Assembly (NCBI GenBank): GCA_019720755.1
Contig: CP081303.1
Coordinates: forward strand, 1,178,001-1,242,000
DNA length: 64,000 bases
DNA from: Prolixibacteraceae bacterium
Lineage (GTDB): Bacteria; Bacteroidota; Bacteroidia; Bacteroidales; Prolixibacteraceae
Direction: 5' to 3'
Shown here: positions 51,724 to 64,000 of the stretch, one piece after another
Layout: every line of letters starts with the position of its first letter
Position numbering within the stretch: position 1 is the stretch's first letter
Made by a program: the position numbers and the translations under genes
Notes under the pieces: model-generated
Told to the model about the DNA's origin: nothing
What the model saw: the letters and a program-made list of their open reading frames with translations, nothing else
Databases searched by the model: none

Positions 51724-54700
51724 ATGATTCCGATGTTTAAACAAGGAGCAAATATGGATAGATCCGTAAAAGGATATTCATCTATGTCTCGATTGTGCTT
51801 AATGTTATTGGCACTTTTACTCTTCCAGAATGTTTATGGATTTACTGATCCTCAAAGAGAGTTGAGTTCTGGAGATACTTCTCAAACCATTACGCTCGCA
51901 TTTAATGGTGTGAAGCTGTCGAAAGTGTTGTCTGTTCTACAAGAAAGAACATCCATGCGTATTATCTACTCAAAAGAGGACGTGACATCTTATCAAGATG
52001 TGTCTGTACATTGCAATACCGTAGATTTGGATCAAGTGATGTCTGAGGTGTTAGATAATACAACGCTTGATTATGAATTGACCTCTAATCAGGTTCTTAT
52101 ATTCCAAAAAAATAAAAATCCTCAAATAACAAACAGTGTTGTTTCCCAAGACAACAAAAAAATTATAAAAGGTACTGTAGTCGACGAGAAAGGAATGCCT
52201 ATTCCTGGAGCAACTGTTTCTGTACCAAATAGTGACAGAGGTGTTATCACCGATCCAAATGGTAATTACTCTTTGAACGTGGCAGATGCAAAACAGTTGT
52301 TGTTTTCATTTATTGGATATAAACCGCAAACGATTGCGATTAATGGTCGTTCTACCATTCGCATTACCCTAATTGAAGATCTTAAGAATTTGGATGAGGT
52401 AGTCATTGTGGCTTATGGTGTTCAAAAGAAATCGGATTTGACTGGAGCAGTTTCTTCTGTGAAGTCTGAAGATATGGAGAAAGTGGCTGTCTCTACTCCT
52501 GCAGAGTCGTTGCAAGGACGTGTGTCTGGGGTGACTGTGTCTCGATCAAGTGGTGCTCCAGGTGCTTCTATGAAGGTGAGAGTTCGTGGTGTCGCTTCTT
52601 TTGGTGGAAATACTCCTCTCTATATTATTGATGGCGTGGAAGGCGATATCAATACTGTGAATCCTGACGATGTTGCTTCTATGGAGGTGTTAAAAGATGC
52701 ATCTTCTGCTGCAATTTATGGTTCGCGTGCTGCGAATGGAGTAGTGATTATCACAACCAAACAAGGGGATGTAGGTAAGTTGCGAGTTAATTTTTCTGCA
52801 TATGCTGGTCCACAATCTGTTGCTAAGAGACTTCCATTGATGACCAATACGGCCGATTGGATGAAAGTGAATGGTGCTGCTTTTGACAATACAATACAAA
52901 ATGCAAAGGATTATAATGCGAACAAACCAAAGGATGCGAAACCAATTCCTGTTCCTACTCCTGGTGCTTGGTTGAGTGATAAAGCGTTATTGAATACCAA
53001 TACAGATTGGCAAGATGAGATGTATCGAGCAGGTATGATGCAAAACTATAACGTGAACTTTAATGGGGGTACAAAAGATGTAAAATACCTTTTCTCTATG
53101 GGGTATTTTGATCAAGAAGGTATTGTTGTGGGAACAGACTACAACAAGATTAGTGCTCGTATGAAGATGGATATGACTATTGGCATGTTGAAAATAACTC
53201 CTAATATTTCTATCACTCAAGACAACTATAATAATATGACCACCTCCATAGGTCGTATTAATAAAATTACTCCTTTTGCTCCTGTATATGATTCTTCAAA
53301 ACCAAGTGGATATGGCTATTCAGACTATACTACTGCAACTGAGAGCAACCCTTATGGGGAGCAGATGTTGAACGAGTCGAAATCAAAATATACAGATATC
53401 AATACAAACTTGATGTTGTCTTTAGAACCAGTAAAAAATCTATTTGTTAAATTAAATACTGGTTATCGTAATAACTTCTATACTGGAAGAACGCATAACC
53501 CATCTTACCAGATAAATCCAAAGGACAAAGTTTCTTTTCCTGTTAACAGTGAATCTTCTACATATTTTAACCAATATTTGGTAGAACCAACGGTCTCTTA
53601 TCATCTAGATTTTGATAAACATAGTGTGGATCTGTTGGGAGGTATGAGTGCACAAAGCCAATATTACAGAAATCATGGGGTATCTGTTGAGGGAAAAGAC
53701 CCTAAAGGAAATCCTGCAGGTTTTCCTGATCAAGATTTCAATACTATTAATGCTGGTAAAGGTGGAACATTTAGTGGATCTGGTACGGAGTATACCTTCA
53801 ATCGTTCCTCTATATTTGGCCGTTTTAACTATAGTTATGATAGCAAATACCTTTTCCAAGCAACAATTCGTAGAGATGGGACATCGAAATTTTCTGATGA
53901 CTATCGTTATGGTGTTTTCCCTTCTTTCTCTGCAGGATGGAATGTCCATCGTGAGTCTTTCTGGGAGCCTATCGGGCAATTGGTTAGTCGTTTAAAGTTA
54001 AGAGCTAGCTGGGGTAAGTTAGGAAGTGATGAGAATCTTTCAAACTATTTTTATCAAGGTTTAATGAAAGCGGGCTATGCTTATGAACTTGGTGGTGTCT
54101 TGAATCAAGGTGCATATCCTGCGGGAATGTATATTTCAGATTATCGCTGGGAGGAATCTGTGGATACCAACTTTGGTGCGGACTTTGGTCTATTTGAAAA
54201 TAGTTTGTTCGGTTCTGTGAACTATTTTACTAGTACTCGTAAAGATATTTTAGTGAGTCAGCCTCTTCCTATTTCGAGTGGAATGTCCTCTCAAATGATG
54301 AATATTGGGGAGATGAAGAATTATGGTTGGGAACTTGAATTGGGATATCGTAGTAGTGGCGATCATGATTTTACATGGGATGCTACAGCGACTTTCTCTA
54401 CAATTAAAAACGAAGTGATAAGCCTTGGTGATGGCGTGAAGAAGCAGGAGGGTAGCAATATCGAGTATAAGATGCCTGTTGTTTGGACTGAAGTTGGTGG
54501 CTCGGTAGGGTCTTTATATACTTATAAGACAGATGGTCTTTTCCAAAATGAAGCGGAGGTAATTGCACATAGTAAAGAGGGTAACTTGATTCAACCGAAT
54601 GCCAAACCTGGAGATGTTCGTTTTGTCGATGTAAACGATGATGGAGTGATTAATAGTAATGATGTGACTTCAACAGGATCTGCACTCCCAGATTTTGAGT

Positions 54701-55179
54701 TTGGCCTTAGTTTGAATATGGCTTATAAGGGATTCGATTTGAATATTTTTATGAATGGTCGTAAAGGAAATAAGATCTTCAATAGAGCCAAATATTTGGG
54801 TGAGTCTATGGTTGGTAACTTCAACTATTGGGATACTACCCTTGATTTCTGGACCCCAGAGAATACAGATACAGATATGCCTCGTCCTGTTCAGGATGAT
54901 ACTAAAAACTCAAGAATGTCTGATCGTTTTATTGAAGATGGTTCGTATTTGCGCTTGAAATCATTACAACTAGGATACTCTTTCTCTAATAGCGTTCTTG
55001 AGTCGTTGCATATGGAGAAACTTAGAGTCTATCTAAGCGGACAAAATCTTTTTACTATCACAGACTACTCAGGATATGATCCTGCTGTAGACAATAGTAA
55101 AATTTGGAATATGGGAGTGGATTATGGTTCATATCCTAGCTCAAGAACATATTTAATGGGAGTTCAAATTAGTTTCTAA
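51724..55179 (+). CDS. SusC/RagA TonB-linked outer-membrane transporter with STN domain
   Basis: About 1150 residues. Signal region to about residue 40 (RLCLMLLALLLFQNVYG), STN signalling domain (about 60-115: SKVLSVLQERTSMRIIYSKEDV), carboxypeptidase-regulatory-like domain (about 140-220: IKGTVVDEKGMPIPGATVSV), plug (about 225-335: LTGAVSSVKSEDMEK, SMKVRVRGVASFGGNTPLYIIDGVEGD) and barrel to the C-terminal ...LMGVQISF. The STN domain contacts FecR, fitting the neighbouring sigma/FecR genes. I prefer ATG 51724 over the GTG at 51718. It pairs with the SusD protein 12 nt downstream to import oligosaccharides. Confidence 0.95.
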   Translation: MIPMFKQGANMDRSVKGYSSMSRLCLMLLALLLFQNVYGFTDPQRELSSGDTSQTITLAFNGVKLSKVLSVLQERTSMRIIYSKEDVTSYQDVSVHCNTVDLDQVMSEVLDNTTLDYELTSNQVLIFQKNKNPQITNSVVSQDNKKIIKGTVVDEKGMPIPGATVSVPNSDRGVITDPNGNYSLNVADAKQLLFSFIGYKPQTIAINGRSTIRITLIEDLKNLDEVVIVAYGVQKKSDLTGAVSSVKSEDMEKVAVSTPAESLQGRVSGVTVSRSSGAPGASMKVRVRGVASFGGNTPLYIIDGVEGDINTVNPDDVASMEVLKDASSAAIYGSRAANGVVIITTKQGDVGKLRVNFSAYAGPQSVAKRLPLMTNTADWMKVNGAAFDNTIQNAKDYNANKPKDAKPIPVPTPGAWLSDKALLNTNTDWQDEMYRAGMMQNYNVNFNGGTKDVKYLFSMGYFDQEGIVVGTDYNKISARMKMDMTIGMLKITPNISITQDNYNNMTTSIGRINKITPFAPVYDSSKPSGYGYSDYTTATESNPYGEQMLNESKSKYTDINTNLMLSLEPVKNLFVKLNTGYRNNFYTGRTHNPSYQINPKDKVSFPVNSESSTYFNQYLVEPTVSYHLDFDKHSVDLLGGMSAQSQYYRNHGVSVEGKDPKGNPAGFPDQDFNTINAGKGGTFSGSGTEYTFNRSSIFGRFNYSYDSKYLFQATIRRDGTSKFSDDYRYGVFPSFSAGWNVHRESFWEPIGQLVSRLKLRASWGKLGSDENLSNYFYQGLMKAGYAYELGGVLNQGAYPAGMYISDYRWEESVDTNFGADFGLFENSLFGSVNYFTSTRKDILVSQPLPISSGMSSQMMNIGEMKNYGWELELGYRSSGDHDFTWDATATFSTIKNEVISLGDGVKKQEGSNIEYKMPVVWTEVGGSVGSLYTYKTDGLFQNEAEVIAHSKEGNLIQPNAKPGDVRFVDVNDDGVINSNDVTSTGSALPDFEFGLSLNMAYKGFDLNIFMNGRKGNKIFNRAKYLGESMVGNFNYWDTTLDFWTPENTDTDMPRPVQDDTKNSRMSDRFIEDGSYLRLKSLQLGYSFSNSVLESLHMEKLRVYLSGQNLFTITDYSGYDPAVDNSKIWNMGVDYGSYPSSRTYLMGVQISF

Positions 55180-55191
55180 GAAGGTAATATC

Positions 55192-56700
55192 ATGAAAAAA
55201 TTATTATATACATTCATCGCATTTAGCGTATTTTTGTCGAGCTGTTCTGACTCTTTCCTTGATCAGAAGTCTCCAGACACTTTGACTTTTGATAACTATT
55301 GGAAAGATGCTAGTGCTGCAAGAAAAGTATTAGTGAGTTGTTATTCTGAATTGACTTTCTCGAGTTGGACATGGGGAGAACGATCTTTTATCCCACAAAA
55401 CTATAAAGGAGATGACATTTCGATGCTTCCTGGTTCAAGTGATTGGGCTCCTTTGAAGACTATAGGAAATTTTGAGTATGATTCATCCAATGAAACAATC
55501 TATTATTTGTGGAAGAAGTCTTATAGCTGTATTCGCTATGCCAATGATGTGATTGCACGTTTGCCTAACATTCCTAGTTCTGCTATTACAGACGAGGAGA
55601 GAAATCAGATGATGAGTGAAGCATATTTCCTTCGTGGATATGCTCACATGCTTCTAAATTTACAGTTTACGAATATAATTCTTCGCGATAAACCTATTGC
55701 GTCGGAGAATATGATTCAATCTGTTTCTTCTAAAGAAGAGGCTTGGAATTTTATCATCAAAGATCTTACCGAAGCAACAAAGTATCTTCCTGTATCTTGG
55801 AATGATGATAATACTGGTAGAGCAACCAAAGGTGCTGCTTATGGATTCTTAGGTAAGGCGTATCTTTTCCAAAAGAATTATACAGAAGCAATCAAGGCGT
55901 TTAAAGAGGTGATGAAGTTAGACTATACACTCGTGGATGATTTTGAAGGATTATTCAATGGAACCAATGAGAATTCAAAAGAGGTTCTTTTTGCTATTAA
56001 CTATACGATCGCTTCTACTGGAGGTATGTCTTCTTATGCTTCTCAATCTTCTTTTATGGCTACTTCTTGTCTTAAAGGTTGGAATATGTGTCGCCCTAGT
56101 CAATATCTTATCGACACCTACCTTGAGGAAGATGCTACTGATGGTGAATATGACAAGCGTCTTTTGGCAACAATATGTTTCGATGATCCTAAAGGTAAAA
56201 GTACTTTGTGGGGTAAGCCATGGAGTGGTTATTGGAAACCAAAGTCGAAAAAGGATCCTACTATTGTCCCTGAAGTGATGTTTAAAAAATTTCTTGATAC
56301 TTCCGAAGCCATTAGTAATGGTCATTCAGGTGTTGATGTACCAATTCTTAGATATGCAGATATCCTTTTGATGTATGCAGAGTCTTTAAACGAGAGTGGG
56401 GGTTCGACAACAGAGATTCAATCTTCATTGAATAGAGTGAGAACAAGAGCTGGTTTATCGAATTTCACGAAATCAAACCAATCAGAGTTGCGCAAAGAGA
56501 TTCGTCGTCAGCGTCTTCTAGAGTTTCCTGCAGAAGGAATTAGATTCCCTGACTTGGTGAGATATGGAAATGTAAAACAAATATTGACGGATCATGGTCA
56601 TGCATATGCAAGCTTGTATGCTCCTAAGTGTGATTACTATCCAATCCCATCGTATGAGGTGTCTCAAAACCCTAAGATTGAACCTACAAAAGGTTATTAA
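55192..56700 (+). CDS. SusD/RagB surface glycan-binding lipoprotein
   Basis: 502 residues. Signal sequence MKKLLYTFIAFSVFLSSC with lipidated Cys18. The SusD fold is helical: LTFDNYWKDASAARKVLVSCYSEL, MMSEAYFLRGYAHMLLNLQF, ATKGAAYGFLGKAYLFQKNYTEAIKAFKEVM (TPR-like), and the C-terminal RKEIRRQRLLEFPAEGIRFPDLVRYG. It would bind the glycan and deliver it to SusC. A terminator follows, although the glycoside hydrolase gene 128 nt downstream may have its own promoter or be read through. Confidence 0.95.
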   Translation: MKKLLYTFIAFSVFLSSCSDSFLDQKSPDTLTFDNYWKDASAARKVLVSCYSELTFSSWTWGERSFIPQNYKGDDISMLPGSSDWAPLKTIGNFEYDSSNETIYYLWKKSYSCIRYANDVIARLPNIPSSAITDEERNQMMSEAYFLRGYAHMLLNLQFTNIILRDKPIASENMIQSVSSKEEAWNFIIKDLTEATKYLPVSWNDDNTGRATKGAAYGFLGKAYLFQKNYTEAIKAFKEVMKLDYTLVDDFEGLFNGTNENSKEVLFAINYTIASTGGMSSYASQSSFMATSCLKGWNMCRPSQYLIDTYLEEDATDGEYDKRLLATICFDDPKGKSTLWGKPWSGYWKPKSKKDPTIVPEVMFKKFLDTSEAISNGHSGVDVPILRYADILLMYAESLNESGGSTTEIQSSLNRVRTRAGLSNFTKSNQSELRKEIRRQRLLEFPAEGIRFPDLVRYGNVKQILTDHGHAYASLYAPKCDYYPIPSYEVSQNPKIEPTKGY

Positions 56701-56725
56701 GATATAGTTGTTGTTAATAGAGTTT

Positions 56726-56771
56726 AAAAGAGGAATTCATCGTGGTTTTAGTACTTTGAATTCCTCTTTTT
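56726..56771 (+). terminator. Terminator after SusD
   Basis: AAAAGAGGAATTCA (56726-56739) and TGAATTCCTCTTTT (56757-56770), perfect 14-bp stem with a 17-nt loop and a T-rich tail. It separates SusCD from the enzyme genes. Confidence 0.85.
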
Positions 56772-56824
56772 CTTTTCGTATTGGGATCCGGTAATATTAG
56801 AATGAATAGATTGTTGTAGAATGA

Positions 56825-59971
<3,147 letters not shown>

Positions 59972-59973
59972 TT

Positions 59974-61968
59974 ATGTCGAATAAAAATATAGGATTAGGC
60001 GCTCTTTTGATAGCTCTAATAATGGTTTTTTTCGCTTGTGAAAGGACAAGTGTATCGGACAAGAGAGTATATAAATTGTCCAATTTTGATAATCTGTTAG
60101 AAATCAATTATACCCCTACACAGAGATTTGATATAAAACATACATTGTTTTCTGATATGGGTGCATGGCATGCTTATACTGTCCCCGAAAATAGTGAATA
60201 TTATGGAGGATTTAGTGGACCGATGATGGCTTCGCTCTTTGGTGAGTGGATTTCCCCCTGTTTCGCCCAATGGTCTTTGTGGGAAGATGGCAAACGTTTT
60301 GATTGGAACATGGCCGTGAGGAGAGTCTCTTATCTTCCTGGATCAATAACCCAATACTATGTGATTCGTGGAATTGAAGTAGAGCAGAAGTTGCTGTTTA
60401 CCGACAAGAGATCGTCTATGATTCGTACTGTAATCACTAATTCGGGTAAAGTGAACAGAAAACTTTCATTTCAGTTAGAAGGGGTTCTATGGTCAAGTGA
60501 GAATAAAATAACATCACCCTCTGCAGGGGTGGTTAACGTAACTATTCCTAAACATAACGCTACATTATTGCAGCGTGTGACTCCTTTACCTAATAAGACG
60601 AAAGTCGTATCGAAAGATTCTAGCTATGTGATGCGTTGGGATGCTTGTGATATTGCTCCAAAAGGCTCCGTTGTGTTGGATATAGAACATCAATATTGTT
60701 TTAAAACCGATAATGAGACTTTGTCTAACAGTGACTTTGTGACTGCAGAAAAAGCAAATACGAGTCGTTGGCAAGGATATTTGGATCACTATTTTCAAAG
60801 TACCGCTCCATTACTAAACGATTCAAGGTATGCTCGTGTTGCTGCTAAAGCGATTGTAACGATGGTGACGAACTACCGAAGTGAAGCAGGGGATCTAAAA
60901 CATCCAGGTACTTTCCCTTCGTTATCTTATCATGGTTTCTATGGTTTTTGGAGTTGGGATAGTTGGAAGCATGCTGTGGCTTACGCTTATTTTGCACCAG
61001 AGATGGCGAAAAACAACTTACGATCTATGTTCGATTATCAAGATCGTCATGGAATGGTTGCCGATTGCATCTATATGAACGCCAAGGAAAATAATTGGAG
61101 AGATACGAAGCCTCCACTAGCATCTTGGGCAGTAGTGAAGATCTTTGAGGCAACGAAGGATAGTGCTTTTGTCAGAGAAATACTACCTAAGCTTGAAAGG
61201 TATCATCAATGGTGGTATGATAATCGTGATCATGATAAGAATGGTCTTTGTGAATATGGATCTACTGATGGGAGTCGGATTGCTGCAGCATGGGAAAGTG
61301 GTATGGATAATGCCGTTCGCTTTGATCATGCAAAAATGATTAAGAATAATGAGGTTGCTTGGTCACTTGACCAAGAATCAGTTGACTTAAATAGTTATCT
61401 CTATTATGATGCATGTATGATACAGAAACTACACCATTCTATCGGAGATTCTATTTCTGGCATAAAAGATAATCAGGAGTCTCTTAAGAAGATGATTCAA
61501 AATAAAATGTTTGGTGATGAGCATGGTTTCTTCTTTGATATTGATATGTATAAAAAAACAAGGATTGAAACGATGGGGCCTGAAGGATGGATTCCTTTAT
61601 GGACTAAAGTGGCTACAAAGGAACAAGCTAGGTCTATCGTAAGGAATGTGATGGATACTTGTCGATTCAATACTTTTGTCCCTTTCCCTACATTAGATGC
61701 ATCCCATCCTAAGTTTAACCCACTCGAGGGATATTGGCGTGGTCCAGTATGGCTTGATCAAGCCTATTTTGCAATCAAAGGAATGCGCAATTATGGATAT
61801 AATAAAGAAGCCAATAGGATGACTTGTAAAATATTGGATCATTGTCAAGGACTTTTACAACAATCACCTATACATGAAAATTATCACCCTATTACTGGTG
61901 AAGGATTAAATGCAATAGGCTTTAGTTGGTCGTCGGCACATCTTTTAATGATGCTTAGAGAAGAGTAG
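59974..61968 (+). CDS. GH63/trehalase-like glycoside hydrolase lipoprotein
   Basis: 664 residues. Start at ATG 59974, two bases after the GH2 stop, gives a signal sequence (MSNKNIGLGALLIALIMVFFAC) with a likely lipidated Cys22; the longer frame from 59956 overlaps the GH2 end. A beta-sandwich N-terminus (about 50-240) is followed by an (alpha/alpha)6 domain (about 260-660) with GFWSWDSWKHAVAYAY, CEYGSTDGSRIAAAWESGMDNAVRF, GYWRGPVWLDQAYFAIKGM and IHENYHPITGE. GH63/GH37-type enzymes use such Asp and Glu residues (D in WDSW, E in HENYHP), both present. They cleave alpha-glucosyl or alpha-mannosyl bonds. The exact linkage cannot be told. Confidence 0.88.
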   Translation: MSNKNIGLGALLIALIMVFFACERTSVSDKRVYKLSNFDNLLEINYTPTQRFDIKHTLFSDMGAWHAYTVPENSEYYGGFSGPMMASLFGEWISPCFAQWSLWEDGKRFDWNMAVRRVSYLPGSITQYYVIRGIEVEQKLLFTDKRSSMIRTVITNSGKVNRKLSFQLEGVLWSSENKITSPSAGVVNVTIPKHNATLLQRVTPLPNKTKVVSKDSSYVMRWDACDIAPKGSVVLDIEHQYCFKTDNETLSNSDFVTAEKANTSRWQGYLDHYFQSTAPLLNDSRYARVAAKAIVTMVTNYRSEAGDLKHPGTFPSLSYHGFYGFWSWDSWKHAVAYAYFAPEMAKNNLRSMFDYQDRHGMVADCIYMNAKENNWRDTKPPLASWAVVKIFEATKDSAFVREILPKLERYHQWWYDNRDHDKNGLCEYGSTDGSRIAAAWESGMDNAVRFDHAKMIKNNEVAWSLDQESVDLNSYLYYDACMIQKLHHSIGDSISGIKDNQESLKKMIQNKMFGDEHGFFFDIDMYKKTRIETMGPEGWIPLWTKVATKEQARSIVRNVMDTCRFNTFVPFPTLDASHPKFNPLEGYWRGPVWLDQAYFAIKGMRNYGYNKEANRMTCKILDHCQGLLQQSPIHENYHPITGEGLNAIGFSWSSAHLLMMLREE

Positions 61969-61997
61969 TGATTTAACATATCCCCTTTAATTACCAG

Positions 61998-62028
61998 AAG
62001 GTCGTGCTGTAATGGTACGACCTTTCTT
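61998..62028 (+). terminator. Terminator after the GH63-like gene
   Basis: AAGGTCGT (61998-62005) and ACGACCTT (62017-62024), then TCTTT. The end of the utilisation locus. Confidence 0.75.
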
Positions 62029-62182
62029 TAAATGAGAACCTTTTGTGTTTAGGTTCTTTATTGATTGTATGGAATCATTTTATTTTCGTTTGATAAGATT
62101 ATCTTTTGGGGTTTTGTTGATACTTGTCTCTTTTCATTTTCTGTCTGTTAATATTAAATTCCGTAGGAATAATGTTTTTTTA

Positions 62183-62190
62183 TATCTTTG
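62183..62190 (+). promoter_or_regulatory. -7-like element for the Crp/Fnr gene
   Basis: TATCTTTG matches TAnnTTTG, 58 nt upstream of the ATG. No convincing -33 element. Confidence 0.45.
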
Positions 62191-62248
62191 ACTATATTGA
62201 ATCCGATGACCTCGGTGTAGTACAATCACTTTTATTGAAAGATTACTG

Positions 62249-62884
62249 ATGAAGATTAGACCAGAGTTGATACAAAAGAGATTTCCTATTCTTGAACTCG
62301 AACTGTGTGAAGAGATTTCGGAATTAGGGGACTGGAAAGAGATCTCTAAAGGAGAGATGATGATTCAAGAAGATAAGTACATTAAGCGATTCCCAATGGT
62401 ATTAGATGGAGTGCTTCGTATCTATCGTACAGATAATGATGGTCGAGAGTCCTTGCTGTACTATCTAACCAAAGGAGAAGTCTGTTTGATGGCTTTAACT
62501 TGTTGTATGGAACATCAAGTTTCTAATGTGAATATCATTGCGGAAGAGGACACTGATGTGATAGCCATTCCCGTAAATTATCTAGATGAGTGGATCGTGA
62601 AGTATGAGTCGTGGAAGATTTTTATTCTTCAGTCTTATAAATCACATTTTGATGGTCTTTTAGAAACAATAGATAGTCTTGCGTTTAAAAAAATGGATGA
62701 GAGACTGCTACTTTTTTTTAAGGAGTATCAACGTTCTACTAGCAAGAACTATTACAAAGGAACACATGGTGATATTGCTTCCTCTTTAACTACTTCTCGT
62801 GAGGTTGTCTCTCGTATATTGAAAGCACTCGAAAAAGAGGATAAGGTGATGTTATCTCGCAATAGAGTAGATTTCCTTTTTTAA
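62249..62884 (+). CDS. Crp/Fnr-family transcriptional regulator
   Basis: 211 residues. N-terminal cyclic-nucleotide-binding fold (about 20-140: GDWKEISKGEMMIQEDKYI, PMVLDGVLRIYRTDNDGRESLLYYLTKGEVCLMALTC) and a C-terminal winged helix (about 165-211: THGDIASSLTTSREVVSRILKALEKEDKVMLSRNRVDFL). The usual cAMP-contacting RxS pattern of Crp is not seen and there is no Fnr-type Cys set, although a Cys pair (TCC) occurs near residue 91. The ligand is therefore unknown. It is between two glycan-related loci and has its own terminator. The sulfatase gene downstream may be a target, by position only. Confidence 0.93.
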   Translation: MKIRPELIQKRFPILELELCEEISELGDWKEISKGEMMIQEDKYIKRFPMVLDGVLRIYRTDNDGRESLLYYLTKGEVCLMALTCCMEHQVSNVNIIAEEDTDVIAIPVNYLDEWIVKYESWKIFILQSYKSHFDGLLETIDSLAFKKMDERLLLFFKEYQRSTSKNYYKGTHGDIASSLTTSREVVSRILKALEKEDKVMLSRNRVDFLF

Positions 62885-63506
62885 TAAAATGGACCTATAG
62901 GAACCTATCTCTTTCCTTTTTAATATAGGCGTTCATTAATATAATTTCCATTTAAGAAGCAATACTGTTTATCCTCGATTTCAGTATTGCTTTTTTTACT
63001 TCCACATAGACCTTCCCACTAATTCGTTTTATGGGAACTCTTTTAAAGAATCCATATTTGTATATAATCCTTTTCCGTTTTTAGTTGCCTACTTTGAGTT
63101 GTGATTTATATAACGCATATCACTAAAATGTATTTTATGCTAATATTATGTGAAGTATGTTCTGTCCTATTATATATCACCAAATTTAATTACTTATCTT
63201 AGTTGTTTCTTTTTGTATTGGATTGATATATAGATCTATGTGTTTTGCTATTTTCGCCTGTTGTCATACCTTATTCTGCACCAGATGGTGTTATATAGCA
63301 TGTTGATTTTAATGACAGTGTTTGAATATTATTTGTGGGTGTATTTGGTTGGTATTCAGTTGTTTGTTTTGTGCTGTTTTTCTGTTGATTGATTCTGTCT
63401 CTTTTTTTGATAGATATTTGTTACTAATTGTGATCAATAGTAATTATTAAGTATCTGATATAAGATAATTTTGAGTGTAACTGTTTCGATAAGTACATGT
63501 TATCGA
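62885..63506. other. Intergenic stretch before the sulfatase
   Basis: About 620 nt. It holds the Crp terminator; the remaining 500 nt are AT-rich with no gene seen. No clear TAnnTTTG element for the sulfatase gene was found. Confidence 0.5.
62957..62997 (+). terminator. Terminator after the Crp/Fnr gene
   Basis: AAGCAATACTG (62957-62967) and CAGTATTGCTT (62982-62992), perfect 11-bp stem with a 14-nt loop, then TTTTT. Confidence 0.9.
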
Positions 63507-64000
63507 ATGAAGATCAATGAAACGACTATGACCTGTCTGACGAAAATATCAAGTACTGCGTTAGGTGCAATGTTAGCACTTACTGTAAATGCTAAAAAGA
63601 GTGATAGACCCAATATCATATTTATTTTATTAGATGATATGGGGAAGGAGTGGGTGGAAAACTTTGGTGCTGATGATATAAAAACGCCCAATATTGATAA
63701 GCTTGCTAATAGTGGTATCAAATTTACCAACACTTACTCTATGCCTCAATGTACACCAAGTAGAGTAACTCTTCTTACAGGACAGTATCCTTTCAATCAC
63801 GGTTGGGTAAACCATTACGATGTGCCGAGATGGGGGCATGGTGTTCATTTTGACGTATCAAAAAATCCATCTTACGCAAAAAGTCTTACACAAGCAGGTT
63901 ATAAAACTTGTGCTGCTGGTAAGTGGCAATTGAATGATTTTCGTTTAGAGCCCGATGCAATGGTCGATGTAGGTTTTCAGGAATACTGTATGTGGACCGG
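63507..64000 (+). CDS. Exported formylglycine-dependent sulfatase, 3' end outside the window
   Basis: The frame is open from ATG 63507 to the window edge (164 residues visible). A signal peptide (MKINETTMTCLTKISSTALG...VNA) is followed by the sulfatase start PNIIFILLDDMG (metal-binding Asp43/Asp44), a conserved TPNIDKLANSG and the formylglycine motif CTPSR (Cys82) with VTLLTGQYP. This is an arylsulfatase S1-type enzyme. The C-terminal half is missing, so the subfamily and substrate cannot be told. It is the first gene after the Crp/Fnr terminator and may begin another glycan locus for a sulfated polysaccharide. Confidence 0.93.
   Translation, partial: MKINETTMTCLTKISSTALGAMLALTVNAKKSDRPNIIFILLDDMGKEWVENFGADDIKTPNIDKLANSGIKFTNTYSMPQCTPSRVTLLTGQYPFNHGWVNHYDVPRWGHGVHFDVSKNPSYAKSLTQAGYKTCAAGKWQLNDFRLEPDAMVDVGFQEYCMWT

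Overview
This window is from an AT-rich genome of the phylum Bacteroidota. The evidence is family-level: SusC/SusD pairs, an ECF sigma/FecR switch, a TonB receptor paired with a DUF4249 lipoprotein, C-terminal type IX secretion (T9SS) sorting domains, LytTR two-component genes, and promoter-like sites of the Bacteroidota type (TTG-N19-TAnnTTTG). A PL6 alginate/chondroitin-type lyase, a sulfatase and a glycan locus suggest a polysaccharide degrader, perhaps marine and in the Marinilabiliales/Prolixibacteraceae neighbourhood. That placement is inference.

Layout. 1-3760 is a co-directional cluster of four secreted proteins of unknown function, one of the DUF6175 type. 4016-9794 holds small proteins (a zinc ribbon, a DUF1232 membrane protein, a duplicated membrane protein, a PH-domain protein) and a TPR sensor kinase with its LytTR regulator. 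9865-15296 carries an alanine:sodium symporter, a TauE/SafE permease and an LtaS-like phosphoglycerol transferase, all on the minus strand. 15419-21245 is a TetR-controlled operon with a LolA-like protein, two FtsX-type permeases, an ABC ATPase and an outer-membrane barrel. Two operator-like palindromes lie over its promoter. A 55-residue ferredoxin gene follows on the other strand.

21890-29832, minus strand, holds a TonB receptor with a DUF4249 lipoprotein, three tandem GYF_2-CD225 proteins with a DUF2752 protein, and a solitary PL6 lyase. After a nitroreductase and a DUF2293 protein come two giant gingipain-type C25 proteases of 2458 and 2456 residues (32218-39594 and 42306-49676). Between them lie a 103-nt inverted repeat, a complete ISL3-family insertion sequence with an exact 8-bp target duplication, and the 3' relic of a GH3 beta-glucosidase gene.

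50093-61968 is a polysaccharide utilisation locus: ECF sigma, FecR, SusC with STN domain, SusD, GH2 beta-galactosidase and a GH63/trehalase-like lipoprotein. A Crp/Fnr regulator and the 5' part of a formylglycine sulfatase (cut by the window end) follow.

In the utilisation locus, SusD and SusC would bind and import oligosaccharides, the periplasmic GH2 and GH63-like enzymes would trim them, and FecR would pass the import signal to the sigma factor. The proteases would cross the outer membrane by T9SS. No tRNA, rRNA or CRISPR array was seen.
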